DNA of 64,000 nt from Solirubrobacteraceae bacterium. Its GTDB lineage: Bacteria > Actinomycetota > Thermoleophilia > Solirubrobacterales > Solirubrobacteraceae. The DNA lies in NCBI GenBank assembly GCA_030447505.1, contig JAUJOT010000004.1, positions 248,001 to 312,000 of the forward strand. Direction: 5' to 3'. The notes beneath the pieces were generated by a model. The model was given only the letters and a program-made list of their open reading frames with translations. It had not been told where the DNA came from and did not search any database. Made by a program: the position numbers and the translations under genes. This document shows positions 35,201-42,890 of this stretch, piece by piece (position 1 is the first letter of the stretch; each line of letters opens with the position of its first letter).

Positions 35201-35201
35201 C
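29271..35201 (-). CDS. Giant (1,976-residue) coiled-coil protein with a C-terminal membrane anchor
   Basis: GTG 35201 overlaps the tmk stop (GTGA), which fixes the start. Residues 1-110 form a globular domain of unknown type (FERVVAGGGTVLLRIAGRW). A basic linker leads into almost continuous Ala/Glu/Arg/Gln heptad-rich coiled coil from about residue 140 to 1,870, including repeated units such as TSERDSARAEIGQL and IEQLVAERATA. After a disordered segment comes one membrane helix (LVVGILVFLLAVMAAALILL) and a short tail. There is no Walker motif, so it is not an SMC ATPase. The shape suggests a membrane-tethered rod or scaffold. Minus-strand reading is supported by the start overlap and by heptad order; the plus-strand frames are shadows. 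Confidence 0.85.
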   Translation of the reverse strand: MTARVPEFEVERFERVVAGGGTVLLRIAGRWRAEFRERLAPPILLLDDGRRPRRLSPLPGPDDAAPLAGPDAPPWRAAFSVPAALLTDGRLAFALETSRGIVDLPSPKQAAARTRSRAHKPEPDKPARPALSIDPSVLHEERRRREDAERAAEERRQAMAQLEQRLEAERALRGAAEQAVREARDELVRLRAKSEAAQRSGERDTRELAERVAFLEQARAAAEQQARRARDEIATARATLDTRVAAEREARSQLELAVAARERELLAARAETERTARESQRTLDQARTQAQERAARADAEIRAARAQAEQATALAEAQSQAAREETRSAAKRADAAIQAARAEARATIERQWTAAREQQAAVAGEARAATEKAVAEARAQVQRAQSETQGARSEQQAAEEQAARAARELLSTQAAAAEIADELRQAQAQAHALEAARTGAEALAAERAAALKAAQAKVLEANDATQVATARATQIERALEAARRVERERDAAVLAGRAAGERAQRATGRVRALERELDQLRRRAETGATAEAQARDLKARVAELEAARRQVAAVADRVPELEGELEAAHRERREAEALVERARAQLAELRTDYARASDEAALLERSRAQAEQLAARIAELEQAAQDRERAAASAAEAHAAELAAERKQAKLAVAAAADRLRAERERAVAQLEQAQARMAQLEQAAAGLPSARAEAQAERAEREAAERALQEATQLRADLEARVAELEPAAAGLPELQQRLRAATGEAERIADLEAELDRTRGDAARVSELERQLDALRAQAARAEQLDKQLAAARAQASRLAELEARAQQLAGRAAAADALETQLESVSWKAASRSKALEALRTQAEKQAATLQTAQAEALARAAELEKARAELAARTQELRAAQARGAQLESAQTLAEQHAAERDAARAEATARAGELRAAQDDLADAARAVEDARAQAQAQSIEIERSAAAVGAELAELREERVELARRLSEVRAERAALAGELEAVRSEQGDAGQRLQEAQARATELAGELETARAERDAAQAAAQRTAVALDLARSQGANLEEQLLAAREDAAAGEALLAEAAERAQELELRLRDIGGDVQERSAALDGARAQTAAIAVELAQARSRVEELSAQVARGGERAQSLEHELEQTTARADALAGDLEQRDAAAQAIAAQLATFEQRERETADELERATAARRAVEAELDALAAQHADAVAAIETLVAARDDGLARIEALTIQRADSQRAIDAVTARRDEASIEIRELTSERDSARAEIGQLSAKRDDALAQIETLGSERDAAQAEIAALSAARDSAHAEIAALAAARNASLAEIETLSGERDSALDEIQALAATHHAALTQIATLTDERDSARAQIETLTKQQTAAEQRIAALVRHRGDASAELQELSAERDATQAQLAELTAQHERTLTQLAELTGERDEGHAQVADLAEQRATAERRITALGERLDSAEAQIAELTTQRDDAATALTASTQQRDAARAEIERLERAALVSAAAVDALTAERDAATARAQELTARRTAAEAQLEQLAAAHATGRATIEQLAADRSAAVATIEQLVAERATAAATIQGLTDERTAARAAIEQLNAERDELTAKLRELVTERDSAQRLIVRLTSERDAARDDVGRLTSERDAAAAEIERLTRVLTAAREEADRRGEEDAELQRALEESLAAALADADRLVALESALSGDLEDALEDVRRATDRIAEGERERALLEQRLDDAIAAGAQAAQRARSEGAARKALERRIKKLATTSEEAEQQAAEAREAALRAAARAARASQKQAAAETEARSAQRALDEREREREREAEAQEAQERTARRRAEDEQRLAAAKRLRRDQEQALRAAAEQRRRERVARRKDAAAADRDAAAKAEPEAARPVAPKPRAEPEAEPELVGAAASDDRSIAPPREHERARELRRTPAASATASRAAVSELPASRLRSPSHRLPSELVVGILVFLLAVMAAALILLDVFRVSVTG

Positions 35202-35836
35202 GACCGCGAGGAGTGTAGGTCGGACAGCGCGGCCACGGCGAGCGCGAGGACGTGCTCGGCTGTGTCGTCTGCGTCGAGCACGCGGATCCGCTGCGGGTCG
35301 CTCGCCGCCAGCTCGTCGTAGGCCGCCGCGATCGTCTCGAAGAAGACCTGGTCCTCCTGCTCGAGCCGGTCCGGCGCGACGACCCGCGACAGCTGCCGCG
35401 AGCGGGCCGTGATCGGGTCGATCCGCAGCAGCAGCGTGCGGTCGGGCGCGAGGCAGCCGGTGGCGAACGCGTTGAGCTTCGCGATCTCCTCGATCCCGAG
35501 GTCGCGGCCCGCGCCCTGATAGGCCAGCGACGAGTCGACGAAGCGGTCGAGCAGCACCCACGTCCCCGCGTCCAGCGAGGGGCGCAGGCGCTCGTCGACG
35601 AGCTGCGCGCGGGCGGCCGCGTAGAGCAGCGCCTCGGCGCGCGGATCGCAACGCAGCGCGGGATCCTGGACGAGCGCGCGGATGCGCTCGGAGAGCTCGA
35701 CGCCGCCCGGTTCGCGCAGCAGCTCGACCGGCCGCTCGCGAGCGAGGAAGGCATGCAGCGCGGACGCCAGCGTCGACTTGCCGGCGCCGTCGATCCCTTC
35801 GATCGTGATCAGCCTTCCCCGCGGCGATTGGGCCAT
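35198..35836 (-). CDS. tmk: Thymidylate kinase
   Basis: The 212-residue enzyme phosphorylates dTMP. The P-loop GIDGAGKST starts at residue 14, the DR motif is LLDRFVDSSLAYQGAGR, and the LID region lies near RSRQLSRV. ATG 35836 starts MAQSPRGRLITIEG. It is divergent from holB with only 27 bp between start codons, so the promoters must overlap, and it is coupled to the downstream coiled-coil gene. Confidence 0.94.
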   Translation of the reverse strand: MAQSPRGRLITIEGIDGAGKSTLASALHAFLARERPVELLREPGGVELSERIRALVQDPALRCDPRAEALLYAAARAQLVDERLRPSLDAGTWVLLDRFVDSSLAYQGAGRDLGIEEIAKLNAFATGCLAPDRTLLLRIDPITARSRQLSRVVAPDRLEQEDQVFFETIAAAYDELAASDPQRIRVLDADDTAEHVLALAVAALSDLHSSRS

Positions 35837-35863
35837 CCGGCGCGACGCTACCGTTCTCGGCCG

Positions 35864-36976
35864 ATGCTCAAGGGCACCGAGCGCCATCCGCACGCCCGCG
35901 CCGTCCTCGGCGCGGCTCTCGCACCCGGCGGCGTGGCGAACCACGCGTACCTGTTCTGCGGTCCCGCGGGCAGCGGCAAGCGCACCGTTGCGCGCGCGTT
36001 CGCGTCAGCGCTGCTGACCGAGGGCGCCGCCGATCCGGCCGGCGCCGCGGCCCGCGTCGAGCGTGGCGCGCACCCCGACCTGACGTGGGTCGCGCCCGCC
36101 AGCGCGGCCGGGATCCTCGTCGGCGACGTCGACGAGGCGGTCGTCGCCGGTGCCGCGCGCACGCCGTTTGAGTCGACCCGTCGCGTGTTCGTCATCGAAG
36201 ACGCCGACGAGCTCAACGACCAGGCCGCAAACCGGATGCTCAAGACGCTCGAGGAGCCGCCGTCGTTCGCGCACCTCATCCTGCTGACGAGTCGGCCGGG
36301 GGAGGTGCTGCCGACGATCGCCAGCCGCTGCCAGTCGGTGCGCTTCGACGCGCCCTCGGTGGAGGAGATGGCGGCGCGCCTGGACCGCCACGGCGTCGTC
36401 CCGCAGATCGCCGACGCCTGTGCGCGACTGGGCCTCGGCGACGCGGCGCGCGCTCTGGCGCTCGCGCTCGGCGATGGGCCGGCGCTGCGCACAGGCGCCG
36501 AGGCGGTCGCCCGCGGCGCGCTGCACGGCGAGATCTCAGGCCGTCCGTGGATCGCGCTGCTCGAGCGCGCCCGCGCGGCGGGTGCGACGGCCGGCGAGGG
36601 GATCGAGCAGGCGCTCGACGACGAGCTGCAGTACGCGATCCGCAAGGACCACGCGCGCCTGCGCCGCGAGGCCGCCGAACGCGGTCGGCGCGCTGCGCGG
36701 CGCGCGCAGACGGCGGCGCTGGACCGTGGGCTGTCGCTCGTCGGCCTGTGGCTGCGCGACGTCGCCTGCGTCGCCGACGGCCTACCCGAGATCGTCCATC
36801 ACTCCGACCGCGTCTGCGAGCTGCGCGAGGACGCCGCGCTCGTGTCCGACACGACACGCCTGCGCGCCGGCCAGGACCTCGTCGAGCAGACGCGCACCTC
36901 GCTGCAGTTCAACCCCAACGAGGAGCTCGCGCTCGACGCGCTCGGCTCGCGGCTGGTGCGGGCGCTGCGCGGCTGA
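35864..36976 (+). CDS. holB: DNA polymerase III delta' subunit
   Basis: The 370-residue clamp-loader subunit has a P-loop (GPAGSGKRT), a degenerate Walker B followed by EDADELNDQAANRMLKTLEE, and sensor TSRPGEVLPTIASRCQ. It loads the sliding clamp at replication forks. The zinc-binding cysteines of many relatives are absent. The tmk-holB neighbourhood is common in bacteria, though usually co-directional. Confidence 0.9.
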   Translation: MLKGTERHPHARAVLGAALAPGGVANHAYLFCGPAGSGKRTVARAFASALLTEGAADPAGAAARVERGAHPDLTWVAPASAAGILVGDVDEAVVAGAARTPFESTRRVFVIEDADELNDQAANRMLKTLEEPPSFAHLILLTSRPGEVLPTIASRCQSVRFDAPSVEEMAARLDRHGVVPQIADACARLGLGDAARALALALGDGPALRTGAEAVARGALHGEISGRPWIALLERARAAGATAGEGIEQALDDELQYAIRKDHARLRREAAERGRRAARRAQTAALDRGLSLVGLWLRDVACVADGLPEIVHHSDRVCELREDAALVSDTTRLRAGQDLVEQTRTSLQFNPNEELALDALGSRLVRALRG

Positions 36977-37036
36977 GGAGCCGGCACTGGCATGCCGCCG
37001 GAGTCGACCACGCCGACCGGACCGCCAGCAGTACTC

Positions 37037-37942
37037 CTACGCTGTCGCAAACGAGCCGATCGGCCCCAGCCGCGCCTCGCAGCCGAAGAGGCTGAATGCC
37101 CTGAAGCGCGAGAAGCGGCTGTGCTCGGGACCGTGGAAGTCGGCCGAGCCGGTCGTCAGCAGCCCGAGGCGCGCGGCCTCGTCGTGCAGGAGGCGCGTCT
37201 GCGCCTCGCTGTGCGTCGTGTAGAACGCCTCGACGCCGTCGATCCCGGCGGCGCTGAAGCGCTCGAGCGCGCCGACCACCTCGGAGTCTCGCGCGAGATC
37301 CCCGAACGGGTGCGCCCAGACGGCGACGCCGCCGGCCGCGTGGATCGCCGCGATCGCCTCCGCCACGGTCGGCGTCGTGCGGCGGCTGTAGGCGGGTCCG
37401 TCGCGGCACAGATAGGCCTCGAGGAACGCCGAGCACTCGGCGAGCCCCTCGGCTTCCAGTCGCTCGCGGTTGGCGTCGATCGCAGCCGTCGCCAGATGGG
37501 GCCGCCCGACGGGCATGCCCGCGGCGCGGCGCGCCTCGATCTCGCCGCGGTCCGGCGGCAGGCCGAGCTGCGCGAGCAGGTCGGCCATCCGGTCGATCCG
37601 CGCCGCTCGGTCGGCGCGCCAGACGTCGAGGCGCTCGCCGAGCGCGGCGTCGGTGTGGTCGATCCCGTAGCCGAGCACGTGGAAGTCGTCGCCGAGCACA
37701 TCGACGGTCGACAGCTCGATCGCCGGGACGATCGCGATCTCGTGGGCGGCAGCGGCCGCCTGTGCGGCGCTGACGCCGGCGACGGTGTCGTGATCGGTGA
37801 GCGCCAGCAGCCGCACGCCGGCAGCGGCTGCGGCCGCCACGACGGCGGCAGGATCCAGCGCGCCGTCCGAGCACGTCGAGTGTGACTGCAGGTCAAAGCT
37901 CGGCGTCCCGTCGTCGATCGGCACCGCGGCATGATGTCCCAT
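37037..37942 (-). CDS. PHP-domain phosphoesterase (RNase AM/nucleoside bisphosphatase type)
   Basis: The 301-residue protein has the metal-binding motifs HSTCSDG (near the N-terminus), LLALTDHDTVAG, VPAIELST, WAHPFGD and TGSADFHGP in the order of the TrpH/YciV family. Members hydrolyse 3',5'-nucleoside bisphosphates or trim RNA 5' ends. The start ATG 37942 has no competing upstream start. Confidence 0.88.
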   Translation of the reverse strand: MGHHAAVPIDDGTPSFDLQSHSTCSDGALDPAAVVAAAAAAGVRLLALTDHDTVAGVSAAQAAAAAHEIAIVPAIELSTVDVLGDDFHVLGYGIDHTDAALGERLDVWRADRAARIDRMADLLAQLGLPPDRGEIEARRAAGMPVGRPHLATAAIDANRERLEAEGLAECSAFLEAYLCRDGPAYSRRTTPTVAEAIAAIHAAGGVAVWAHPFGDLARDSEVVGALERFSAAGIDGVEAFYTTHSEAQTRLLHDEAARLGLLTTGSADFHGPEHSRFSRFRAFSLFGCEARLGPIGSFATA

Positions 37943-38085
37943 GAGCGTGCGTCGATGTCGTCGTCGCGTCTTGAGGTGCTCAGCCGCGCGGGCCGCCCGC
38001 CCGCTTCTGCGTCGCCTTGTCGACCCTGACGCCCGCGTTCGCGCGCCGCCCGCGCATCCGCAGCGAGGAGATACGGTCCGCGACG

Positions 38086-39078
38086 ATGCGACCGCGGGTC
38101 CTCGTCGCGCCCGACTCCTTCAAAGGCACCTTCGACGCGCCGGCCGTCGCGCGCGCGCTCGCCGACGGACTCGAGCCGGCCGGCTGGGAGGCCGACCGCT
38201 GCCCGGTCGCCGACGGCGGCGAGGGAACGATGGCGCTGCTCGTCGAGGCGCTCGGCGGCGAGCTCGTGGCGGCCCGCGTCAGCGACCCGCTCGGACGTCC
38301 GGTCGACTGCCACTTCGGGCTCGTCGGCGCCGGCGCGACCGCGATCGTCGAGATGGCGCAGGCGTCGGGACTCGCGCTCCTGGCCGAGCAGGAGCGCGAC
38401 GCGTGGCGCGCGTCGACCTACGGCACCGGCGAGCTGATCCTCGCCGCCGCGGCGAGCGGCGCAGAGCAGATCCTCGTCGCCGTCGGCGGCAGCGCGACGA
38501 CCGACGGCGGCGCGGGGGCGATCGCCGCGATCGACGACGGTGGCGGGCTGCGCGACGTGCGGCTGGCGGTGCTCTGCGACGTCGGGTTCTGCTTCGAGGA
38601 CGCGCCGCGCATCTTCGGCCCGCAGAAGGGGGCCGACCCGGCGCTGGTGATACGCCTGCAGGAGCGCCTGGACGCGTTCGCCAGAACGCTTCCGAAGGAT
38701 CCCCGCGGCGTACCTGCGACCGGATGCGCTGGCGGCTTGTCCGGCGGCCTGTGGGCGGCGTTCGACGCGCAGCTGCGCGCGGGCGCGCACGCCGTGCTCG
38801 AGGCGCTCGGCGTCGACGCGCGGATCCGCGCGGCGCAGCTCGTCATCGCCGGCGAGGGGTGCATCGACGAGCAGAGCTTCGGCGGCAAGATCGTCGGCGA
38901 GCTCGTGCGTCGCGCGCAGGCGGCGTGCGTTGCGATCCACGCCGTCGTCGGAACGAGCAGGATCACCGACGACGAGGCGGCCGCGGCGGGGCTCGCCGGC
39001 GTCTGGACGGCCTCGACGCTCGACGAGATCACCGCGGCCGGCCGCGAGCTCGGCGCGGCGGCGCTGCCGCGCCGTTGA
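38086..39078 (+). CDS. Glycerate kinase (GarK/GlxK family)
   Basis: The 330-residue enzyme phosphorylates glycerate, the exit of glyoxylate-derived carbon to 3-carbon metabolism. Family signatures are APDSFKGTFDA, CPVADGGEGTM, VGGSATTDGGAG and GCAGGLSGGLWAA. ATG 38086 follows GCGAGGAG; an upstream start at 38017 has no family match. It is near the aminotransferase and lyase genes. Confidence 0.93.
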   Translation: MRPRVLVAPDSFKGTFDAPAVARALADGLEPAGWEADRCPVADGGEGTMALLVEALGGELVAARVSDPLGRPVDCHFGLVGAGATAIVEMAQASGLALLAEQERDAWRASTYGTGELILAAAASGAEQILVAVGGSATTDGGAGAIAAIDDGGGLRDVRLAVLCDVGFCFEDAPRIFGPQKGADPALVIRLQERLDAFARTLPKDPRGVPATGCAGGLSGGLWAAFDAQLRAGAHAVLEALGVDARIRAAQLVIAGEGCIDEQSFGGKIVGELVRRAQAACVAIHAVVGTSRITDDEAAAAGLAGVWTASTLDEITAAGRELGAAALPRR

Positions 39079-39106
39079 GCGACGTCTCTGCTAATGGGCC
39101 CGCCCG

Positions 39107-40252
39107 CTAGGCCGAGACGGGCGCGCCCTTCGTCTCGAGCACCGCCATGAGCGCGTCGAACACGCGGTCTGCGGTCTGCGTCGTGGCGTTCGGGCCCATC
39201 AGCCCGATCCGCCACATCGGCGGTGCGCCCGGCAGACCGCCGCCGACCTCGATGCCGTGCTCGAGCAGCAGCTCTGACTGGACGGCCTTGGCGTCGATCC
39301 CTTGCGGCACGGCGACCGCGCTGAGCTGGGGCAGCTGGTGGTCGGGCTCGGCGATCAGGCTGAGCCCCGCGGCGAGCACGCGCTCCTGCAGGTGCGTGCC
39401 GGCGGCGACGTGTCGCGCGCAGCGCGCGTCGACGCCCTCCTCGAGCGTCGCCCGCAGGACCTCGTAGAGGGCGTAGATGTGCAGGATCGGCGCCGTGTGG
39501 TGATAGACCGGCGGTCGGTCGATCCAGTATTTGCGCAGCAGCTCGAAGTCAAAGGAGAACGGAACCGGCGTGCTGCGCGCGGCGAAGCGCTCCATGCCGG
39601 CCTCGGAGACCGAGATCGGCGACATCCCCGGAGGCGCGCCGATGCACTTCTGCGTGCACGAGTACGCGTAGTCGACGCCCCAGCCGGCGATGTCGATCTC
39701 GGTGCCGCCGAGCGTCGTCACGCAGTCGGCCATCAGCAGCGTGTCGGGCCTGTCCTTCAGCGCTTCGCCGAGCTCGGCGAGCGGGTGCAGCGAGCCGGTC
39801 GACGTCTCGCCGTGGACCACGGCCAGCAGCGTCGCCGCGGGGTTCTCGTCGAGCGCCTCGAGCAGGCGCCCGTTGGGCACGTGTACGCCCCAGTCCTCCA
39901 TCACCTCGACGACCTCGCAACCGGCGCGGCGCGCCAGCTCGACGATGCGCCGCCCGAAGTAGGCCGACGCGCCGACGATCACCGTGTCGCCCGGCTCGGT
40001 CAGGTTGAGGAGGCCGGCCTCCATGCCGCTCGTGCCGGTCGCCTGCAGCGGCAGCACGAGGCCCTCGGCGTTGCGGTACACGAGCCGCAGCATGCGCACG
40101 ACCTCGAGCAGGATCGGTTGGATGTCGGGGTCGAGGTGCCCGAGCATCGGCTTGCCCATCGCGGCGAGGGCGACCGGATCGACGTTGGTCGGCCCCGGAC
40201 CGCAGAGGAGCCGATCGCTGGGGGCCAGAGGGGCCGGCGCGGAGTTCGTCAT
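39107..40252 (-). CDS. Serine/alanine-glyoxylate aminotransferase (class V PLP)
   Basis: The 381-residue enzyme transfers an amino group to glyoxylate, making glycine. LCGPGPTNVDP at the N-terminus, ATGTSGMEA, the PLP-binding Lys202 (SCTQKCIGAPPGM) and MWRIGLMG at the C-terminus fit the family. The amino donor (serine, alanine or aspartate) cannot be told. It is convergent with glycerate kinase and divergent from the malyl-CoA lyase gene. Confidence 0.92.
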   Translation of the reverse strand: MTNSAPAPLAPSDRLLCGPGPTNVDPVALAAMGKPMLGHLDPDIQPILLEVVRMLRLVYRNAEGLVLPLQATGTSGMEAGLLNLTEPGDTVIVGASAYFGRRIVELARRAGCEVVEVMEDWGVHVPNGRLLEALDENPAATLLAVVHGETSTGSLHPLAELGEALKDRPDTLLMADCVTTLGGTEIDIAGWGVDYAYSCTQKCIGAPPGMSPISVSEAGMERFAARSTPVPFSFDFELLRKYWIDRPPVYHHTAPILHIYALYEVLRATLEEGVDARCARHVAAGTHLQERVLAAGLSLIAEPDHQLPQLSAVAVPQGIDAKAVQSELLLEHGIEVGGGLPGAPPMWRIGLMGPNATTQTADRVFDALMAVLETKGAPVSA

Positions 40253-40497
40253 AAGGCCGCACCGTGGCAGAGGCAGCCGCTGCTTTCAACCGGCTTCGAC
40301 CCATAGACAGCCGCTTGTGACGTTGCTGCGCCACCGCGATCGGCGGCTTTGGATGAGACAACCTGTACTCATCGGCGCTCTCCACCGCAGGCGTAGAGGA
40401 TGATGATGGTTGCTGAGACTGTCTCTACTCGACTGGACTCGCCTGGTCGAGGGCGATTCACTGACTTCTGTCGATCATTCCGAGGAGAGGAACCTTC

Positions 40498-41490
40498 ATG
40501 GCGGTAGCACCCCGACTCCACCGAAGCGAGCTCTGCGTACCGGGCAGCAATCTGCGCATGCTCGAGAAGGCCCCTGGGTGTGGCGCGGACTACGTCATGC
40601 TCGACCTCGAGGACGGGGTCGCTCCCGACGACAAGGATCAGGCACGCAGGAACGTCATCGCGGCGCTCAACGAGCAGGACTGGAGCGGCAGCTACATCTC
40701 GGTGCGCATCAACGGCCTCGACACGCACTACTGCTACCGCGACATCGTCGACGTCGTCGAGCAGGCCGGCTCGAAGCTGCACACCGTCCTGATCCCGAAG
40801 GCCTCCTGCGGCGCCGACGTGCACCTCGTCGACACGCTGCTGACGCAGATCGAGGATGCGACGGGCATCGTGCAGCGGCTCGGGATATCCGTCCTGATCG
40901 AGACCGCCACGGGCATGTTCAACGTCGACGAGATCGCGTCGGCGTGCCCGGCGCGGATGGAGGCGATGGTCTTCGGCGTCGCCGACTACTCCGCCTCGAT
41001 CCAGAGCCACGTCTCGACGATCGGCGGCGCCGAGGAGTGGTACGCGACGCTCACCGATCGCGACGCCGACGGCCGGCGCGAGCGCCACTGGGGCGACCAG
41101 TGGCACTACCCGCTGTCGCGCATCGCGGTCGCCTGCCGCGCCAATGGGCTGCGCCCGATCGACGGCCCGTACGGCGACTTCAACGATCCCGACGGCTTCG
41201 TCACCGCCGCCCGCCGCGCCGCGATCCTCGGCTTCGAGGGCAAGTGGGCGATCCACCCGTCGCAGATCGACCTCGCGCACGACGTCTTCACGCCGAGCGA
41301 GAAGCTCGCGACGCGCGTGCGCCGGATCGTCGCGGCGATGGAGGAGGCCGCGCGCGACGGCAAGGGCGCCGTCTCGCTCGACGGACGGCTGATCGACGCC
41401 GCGTCGCTGCGCCAGGCCGAGCATGTGCTCGCGAAGGTCGAGGCGATCGAGGCGCGCGTCGCCGGCAAGCGGACGGCGCGCGTCGCGTAG
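40498..41490 (+). CDS. CoA ester lyase (L-malyl-CoA/beta-methylmalyl-CoA lyase type)
   Basis: The 330-residue HpcH/HpaI-fold enzyme has RSELCVPGSNLRMLEKA, DYVMLDLEDGVAP and LIETATGMFNV, and the Mg-binding GVADYSASIQ. KWAIHPSQID is the typical C-terminal motif. It would cleave malyl-CoA to glyoxylate and acetyl-CoA or the reverse. The ATG follows GAGGAGAGGAACC. The 245 bp upstream hold the divergent promoters, with no clear operator. Confidence 0.9.
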   Translation: MAVAPRLHRSELCVPGSNLRMLEKAPGCGADYVMLDLEDGVAPDDKDQARRNVIAALNEQDWSGSYISVRINGLDTHYCYRDIVDVVEQAGSKLHTVLIPKASCGADVHLVDTLLTQIEDATGIVQRLGISVLIETATGMFNVDEIASACPARMEAMVFGVADYSASIQSHVSTIGGAEEWYATLTDRDADGRRERHWGDQWHYPLSRIAVACRANGLRPIDGPYGDFNDPDGFVTAARRAAILGFEGKWAIHPSQIDLAHDVFTPSEKLATRVRRIVAAMEEAARDGKGAVSLDGRLIDAASLRQAEHVLAKVEAIEARVAGKRTARVA

Positions 41491-41586
41491 GGCTCGGGCG
41501 GGTTGCGCGACGCGCCGGTCGCGGGCGTCGTCGCCGCCCACCCTGCTGGGCCGTCCCAGCTCGCTGACGCTAGGATTCTCGCCCCT

Positions 41587-41659
41587 GCCGACGTAGCTCA
41601 GCTGGTAGAGCACTTCACTCGTAATGAAGGGGTCCGCGGTTCGAGTCCGCGCGTCGGCT
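41587..41659 (+). tRNA. tRNA-Thr (anticodon CGU)
   Basis: The acceptor stem GCCGACG/CGTCGGC, D stem GCTC/GAGC, anticodon stem CTTCA/TGAAG with loop CTCGTAA, and T arm CGCGG-TTCGAGT-CCGCG are all paired. The discriminator is T 41659 and CCA is not encoded. Confidence 0.96.
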
Positions 41660-41765
41660 TATGTCAGATGACATCAGAGAGCTGATCCTCGACCTGCCGC
41701 TGGTCGACACGCTTATGTCAGATGACATCAGAGAGCTGATCCTCGACCTGCCGCTGGTCGACACC
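41658..41765 (+). repeat. 54-bp tandem duplication directly after tRNA-Thr
   Basis: Two virtually identical 54-bp copies start at 41658 and 41712 (CTTATGTCAGATGACATC...). Each contains the palindrome ATGTCAGATGACAT and an in-frame ATG, and encodes 18 residues (MSDDIRELILDLPLVDT plus one). The first copy begins at the last paired base of the tRNA. Confidence 0.92.
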
Positions 41766-41972
41766 CCCGACCGGCCGGAGGGCACGATCGTCATCCGCCG
41801 GACGGACGTTCCCGAGGAGCGCCGACGCGAAGCCGACGACTTCGTGATCGCAAACGGCGGCCAGATCGGTCAGAAGCCGCTGCTCGAGGTGATCGGCGGC
41901 AAGACGCCTGAGGGCGCGGCGGCGAGCGAGACGTTCTACGCCGTGCCGGTCGCGGCGCTCGTCGCGCAGTAG
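41661..41972 (+). CDS. Small protein of unknown function with duplicated N-terminus
   Basis: The frame gives 103 residues from ATG 41661 or 85 from ATG 41715. The tandem duplication repeats the first 18 residues in frame, so the original gene probably started at the second ATG. The product has TIVIRRTDVPEERR and EVIGGKTPEGAAASE and no recognised family. It has no clear ribosome site, and the first ATG is 2 bp from the tRNA end. Confidence 0.65.
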   Translation: MSDDIRELILDLPLVDTLMSDDIRELILDLPLVDTPDRPEGTIVIRRTDVPEERRREADDFVIANGGQIGQKPLLEVIGGKTPEGAAASETFYAVPVAALVAQ

Positions 41973-42040
41973 CCTCGATCGCGTTCGCCAGACGGCCCGC
42001 CCCGCTGAGCGCCGCGATGCAGCGCGTACGATCCACGCCG

Positions 42041-42862
42041 ATGAGCCCGATCCGCCCGACCGTCACGGTCGCCGGCCGGCGGATGGACAACGACGCGCAC
42101 CGCATTCGCGACTTCCTGACGCGCATCGCGCAGCCCTTCGCGTGGGTCGAGTGGGGCACGGCCCAGGCCGACGACCTGCTCGCCCAGCACGACGCCGGCG
42201 CGGACGACCTGACGCTCGTCGTCGACGGCGAGCGCGTCCTGCGCAACGCCACCGTCGAGACGCTCGCGGAGGCGTGGGGCAACTCAGAGCCGCCGCCGCA
42301 GACCGATTACGACATCGCAATCGTGGGCGCCGGGCCGGCCGGGCTCGCCGCCGCCGTCCACGCCGCGTCCGACGGTCTGCAGACCGTCGTGCTCGAGCGC
42401 GATGTGCCGGGCGGGCAGGCCTCGCACACGTCGCGGGTCGAGAACTTCTTCGGCTTCCCGGCGGCATCGGCGGCGCCGAGCTGGCGCGCCTCGCCGGGCG
42501 TCAAGCGGAGGGATTCGGCGCGCACCTCTCGCTCCTGCGCCCGGTCGTGGCAGCGATCGCATCGCCGACGGCCGCTTCGAGATCGAGCTCGCGGGCGGGT
42601 ACGCGGTGCGCGCGCCGGTCATCATCGCCGCCCCGGCATGGAGTGGCGGCGCTTGGAGGCGGACGGCTTCGAGCGGTTCCTCGGCCGCTGCGCCTATTAC
42701 GGCGCCGGTCGCAGCGAGGGCGCGAGGTGCGCCGGCGACCCGGTCGTCGTCGTCGGCGCCGGCAACTCGGCAGGGCAGGCGGTGATCGGGCGCCGTCGGC
42801 GACGGCGCGATGCCAAGCGCGCTGGCTCACCGGCGTCTGGCGGAGCTCGGCGCGGGCGCTGA
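42041..42862 (+). pseudogene. Thioredoxin-reductase-like FAD protein, frameshifted and truncated
   Basis: The N-terminal 90 residues form a small domain (HRIRDFLTRIAQPFAWVEW) and then an FAD-binding motif (DYDIAIVGAGPAGLAAAVHA) and GGQASHTSRVENFFGFP. From about 42,460 the match jumps to another frame (GGAELARLAGRQAEGFGAHL), then another (DGRFEIELAGGYAVRAPV), and back to the first (GMEWRRLEADGFERFLGR, VVVGAGNSAGQAVI). The homology ends near 42,790, in the second nucleotide-binding motif, without the rest of the domain. At least three indels and a 3' truncation make it inactive. Confidence 0.85.
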
Positions 42863-42890
42863 TCAGATCAGGCGCTAGGGGACACCGAGC

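Noticed and set aside
29271-35201. SMC/Rad50-type chromosome protein
   Set aside because: There is no Walker A or ABC signature at either end, and a membrane helix is at the C-terminus.
41658-41765. Phage attachment site at tRNA-Thr
   Set aside because: The 54-bp copies are adjacent, with no integrase or element between them, so a simple tandem duplication is enough.
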